Shown piece by piece: positions 18,481 through 20,820 of a DNA stretch of 20,820 nucleotides. Position 1 is the stretch's first letter. The number at the start of each line of letters is the position of its first letter. Position numbers and translations under genes: made by a program. This DNA is from Trachelipus rathkii (Eukaryota > Arthropoda > Malacostraca > Isopoda > Trachelipodidae). The stretch spans positions 30,001-50,820 of the forward strand of contig JABUQX010065305.1 of assembly GCA_015478945.1 (NCBI GenBank), read 5' to 3'. The notes beneath the pieces are model-generated. The model was given only the letters and a program-made list of their open reading frames with translations, was not told the DNA's origin and searched no databases.

Positions 18481-20820
18481 GAAAAATTTAAATATTGTAA
18501 AATTACCGCTTTTTCTTAAATTTGCCAATTACAAATTTAGAACTCTTAAATAAGTTACTCCTTTAAGTTAAATTTTCAACATTTAATATTTTTTTGTTTA
18601 CAGCTTCTGTATCACGCTTGTTATTTCAGCATTTTGAAAAAATAATTATTATTATTATTATTATTTATTAGTGTGATCGTTACCCCTTATCATTTCTTTT
18701 AAATGAAAAAAACTTTGCGTAATTCCATTAAAAATTGAAGCCATGTGGAATAAAAGCGATAAGATTGTATGAGATTGTTTCTTAATAAAAACGATGATGT
18801 GTCTTAAAATGACGTGTTTTAATGAAATATAACAAAAATTTTAGTGAAAACCTTTTTATATACCAAATATTTTCTTAGTTGTTATAAGAATATCTGTTAT
18901 TTAAATAATAACTAAAATTATAAACTTCTAATAAATTAGCTTTTTAGCTTAAATAATTTCACTAATTACTAATATTTATAGATACATCTATAATAAAAGT
19001 TAATTTTCTATAATTATAACATTTATTAAATTATATTTGGGTAATAATCTAAATTAGTTCTTAGGTATTATTCAGCATTTAAAATAATAATGTGTTTCAT
19101 GAAGATGCTTATTCAAAAAGAGCCATAATAAATGATAATATATATAATAGATTTGTCAGGAGTACTACAAATTGATCGTTATTTATATAAATGATATTAT
19201 TTCTATATATAAATTATGTTTATATATTAATACCAAATATTTCATAGTTGTGAAAAACTGTATTTTATAGTATAAAAATAATTATTTAATACTAGAAACA
19301 AAACTTTGCTTATAAATTTTCACTAATTATAATAATTTAAGATAAACTCTATAAAAAGTACATTTATTCCTAAAATTTCAATCATACATTTTGAAATTAT
19401 TTGGTAAATCATTAATATGAGTTTTTATAACGATCGTACTACGTCAATATTTGTATAAATAAATAATGCTGTATTCATATATTATTTATTTAATATGCAA
19501 TTTCAAAAAGCACCTGAAAAGTGAATTTATTATTAGTTTAGATGGTTCTAAATTTGACGTTTAATGAAATTCAATTTGGTTGTTTTATGAACCAATATAT
19601 ATTAATTTCTATTAGTTTTGAAAACCTGTTATTTAATAATATAAAAAAAATTTATAACTTTCTATAAAGAATTCTCTTTTTCATTATTAAATTATTTCAA
19701 CATTACTACATTATTTAGAGAAATACATCTAATAAAACAACGATATTTATTTCCTTAATAAATTTCTTTTATTTGAAATTATATTTTATTAATCTTTAAA
19801 ATATTTAAGTTTTAACGTATATTTACAGAGCTATTATTATGTATTGAGAATAATACAGTTGCCTGTCTCTTCAATGAAATATAGCAATTTCAATTAAATG
19901 CAGAAAATGAGAATATATATGTATGTAATTATTTTTAAGGTGTGTTACTTTAATATTGGACGTATTAATATTATTTAATTGTATAAATTTTATAATGATT
20001 TGTTTTTATATACCAAAATTTTCATTAGTGTTAAAACCTTGTTTAATAAAAAAAATCAATTTATTAATTCTTAATAAAATATTAATACGGTTTTCTTTAA
20101 ATTATCACTAATTATCAAGTTTATAGAAACTCTATATAATTAATAAGTTCTAGATATATTGTCTACTGTCTACATAAATGTTCAACATTGAAATTATTTG
20201 GTAAATTCTTAAATTGAATTTAATTTAACGGTATTGTGTTCAGCATTTGAAAAAAAAATTAAATGTGTTTCATTATTATGAATATGCTTATATTTATCAA
20301 AAAGCAGAATAAGTAGTTTTCTAATTATTAGTTAGATTTTAGATGTACTATATAATATTGACGTTTTTTTTAATGAAAATTCATATATTGGTTTCCTTAT
20401 AGCTTACCAGATACTAAATTTATACATGTTAATGTTTCCTGTTTAGAAAGCTTAAAGCAGCAACAAAAACGTGATCAAAAATTAGCGGTTTTTCTTCAAT
20501 GACCACAAAACCAGCATTTAGAACTTAGCTTAAAGGTACGTAATTCCAATAGCAATGACGTCCAGAATTTGAATTAATATTGTTGGTTATCATGTATAAA
20601 TACCTAGAAACATAATTGTATATATTTTTTAACCGTAGATGTAATTTATATTTGAATTATAATAATGTTAGTTATAATTTAATGCAATTTCAAAAAGCAG
20701 AATTTAAGAAGATTTTATTTAATTGTTTTAGGTGTCTTAAATATGACGTTTATTATTATTTAAGGAATATATTTCAAATATTTATTATGATATATACCAG
20801 ATATATTTCGATTAGTTGTA

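Larger units (their letters stand above)
17480..20820. repeat. Diverged tandem satellite, period about 360-430 bp
   Basis: A set of landmark words recurs in fixed order. GACGT(T/G)-type words followed by TTTAATGAAA-like sequence lie at 17959, 18811, 19174 (degenerate), 19556, 19959, 20360 and 20745. TACCA(A/G)AT-type words lie at 18861, 19231, 19590, 20011, 20405 and 20795. CTTTTTCTTAAATTTTCACTAA-like words and CAGCATTT.AAAA words also recur at this spacing. The array runs off the right edge. Roughly eight monomers are present, heavily diverged and AT-rich. No coding frame is shared between monomers. Confidence 0.75.

Overview
The window reads as repeat-dominated nuclear DNA of an animal, most likely an arthropod and plausibly a decapod crustacean. 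That assignment is an inference. It rests on the very high load of (TA)n and (ATT)n microsatellites and on two non-LTR retrotransposon relics whose reverse transcriptases resemble families I know from crustacean and other arthropod genomes. There is no intact host gene, no convincing tRNA or rRNA, and no sign of bacterial organisation.

Layout. 1-270 is a (TA)n block. About 271-3370 holds a decayed jockey-like non-LTR element on the minus strand, with endonuclease, reverse transcriptase and C-terminal remnants in order and its 3' A-rich tail against the (TA)n block. 3371-4136 is AT-rich DNA without a recognised gene. 4137-5958 is a large bounded palindrome, itself layered (outer arms, symmetric (TA)n blocks, inner arms, GC-rich core, A/T apex). 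6717-7298 is a second, smaller palindrome that shares the inner arms, core and apex of the first. The two look like members of one foldback-like family. 7452-10130 is a second non-LTR relic on the minus strand, of a different RT family, bounded on both sides by (TA)n. 10138-11500 is mostly (TA)n with two unassigned islands. 11501-13650 contains hAT-type DNA transposon remains on the plus strand (one terminal sequence and two overlapping transposase pieces), with an unexplained open minus-strand frame lodged between them. 14101-14472 has two GC-rich islands resembling ends of another hAT-like element. 15161-17397 is a pair of diverged direct repeats around about 1 kb of AT-rich DNA. From about 17480 to the end runs a diverged tandem satellite with a period of roughly 360-430 bp, one monomer interrupted by a (ATT)n expansion.

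None of the coding remnants is intact: stops and frameshifts break every long domain, so the retroelements and transposase are probably inactive here. The best candidates for something undescribed are the paired palindromic elements with their shared apex and GC-rich core, the diverged satellite, and the open minus-strand frame at 12485-12814. Family names come from motif recognition by eye, without database comparison.
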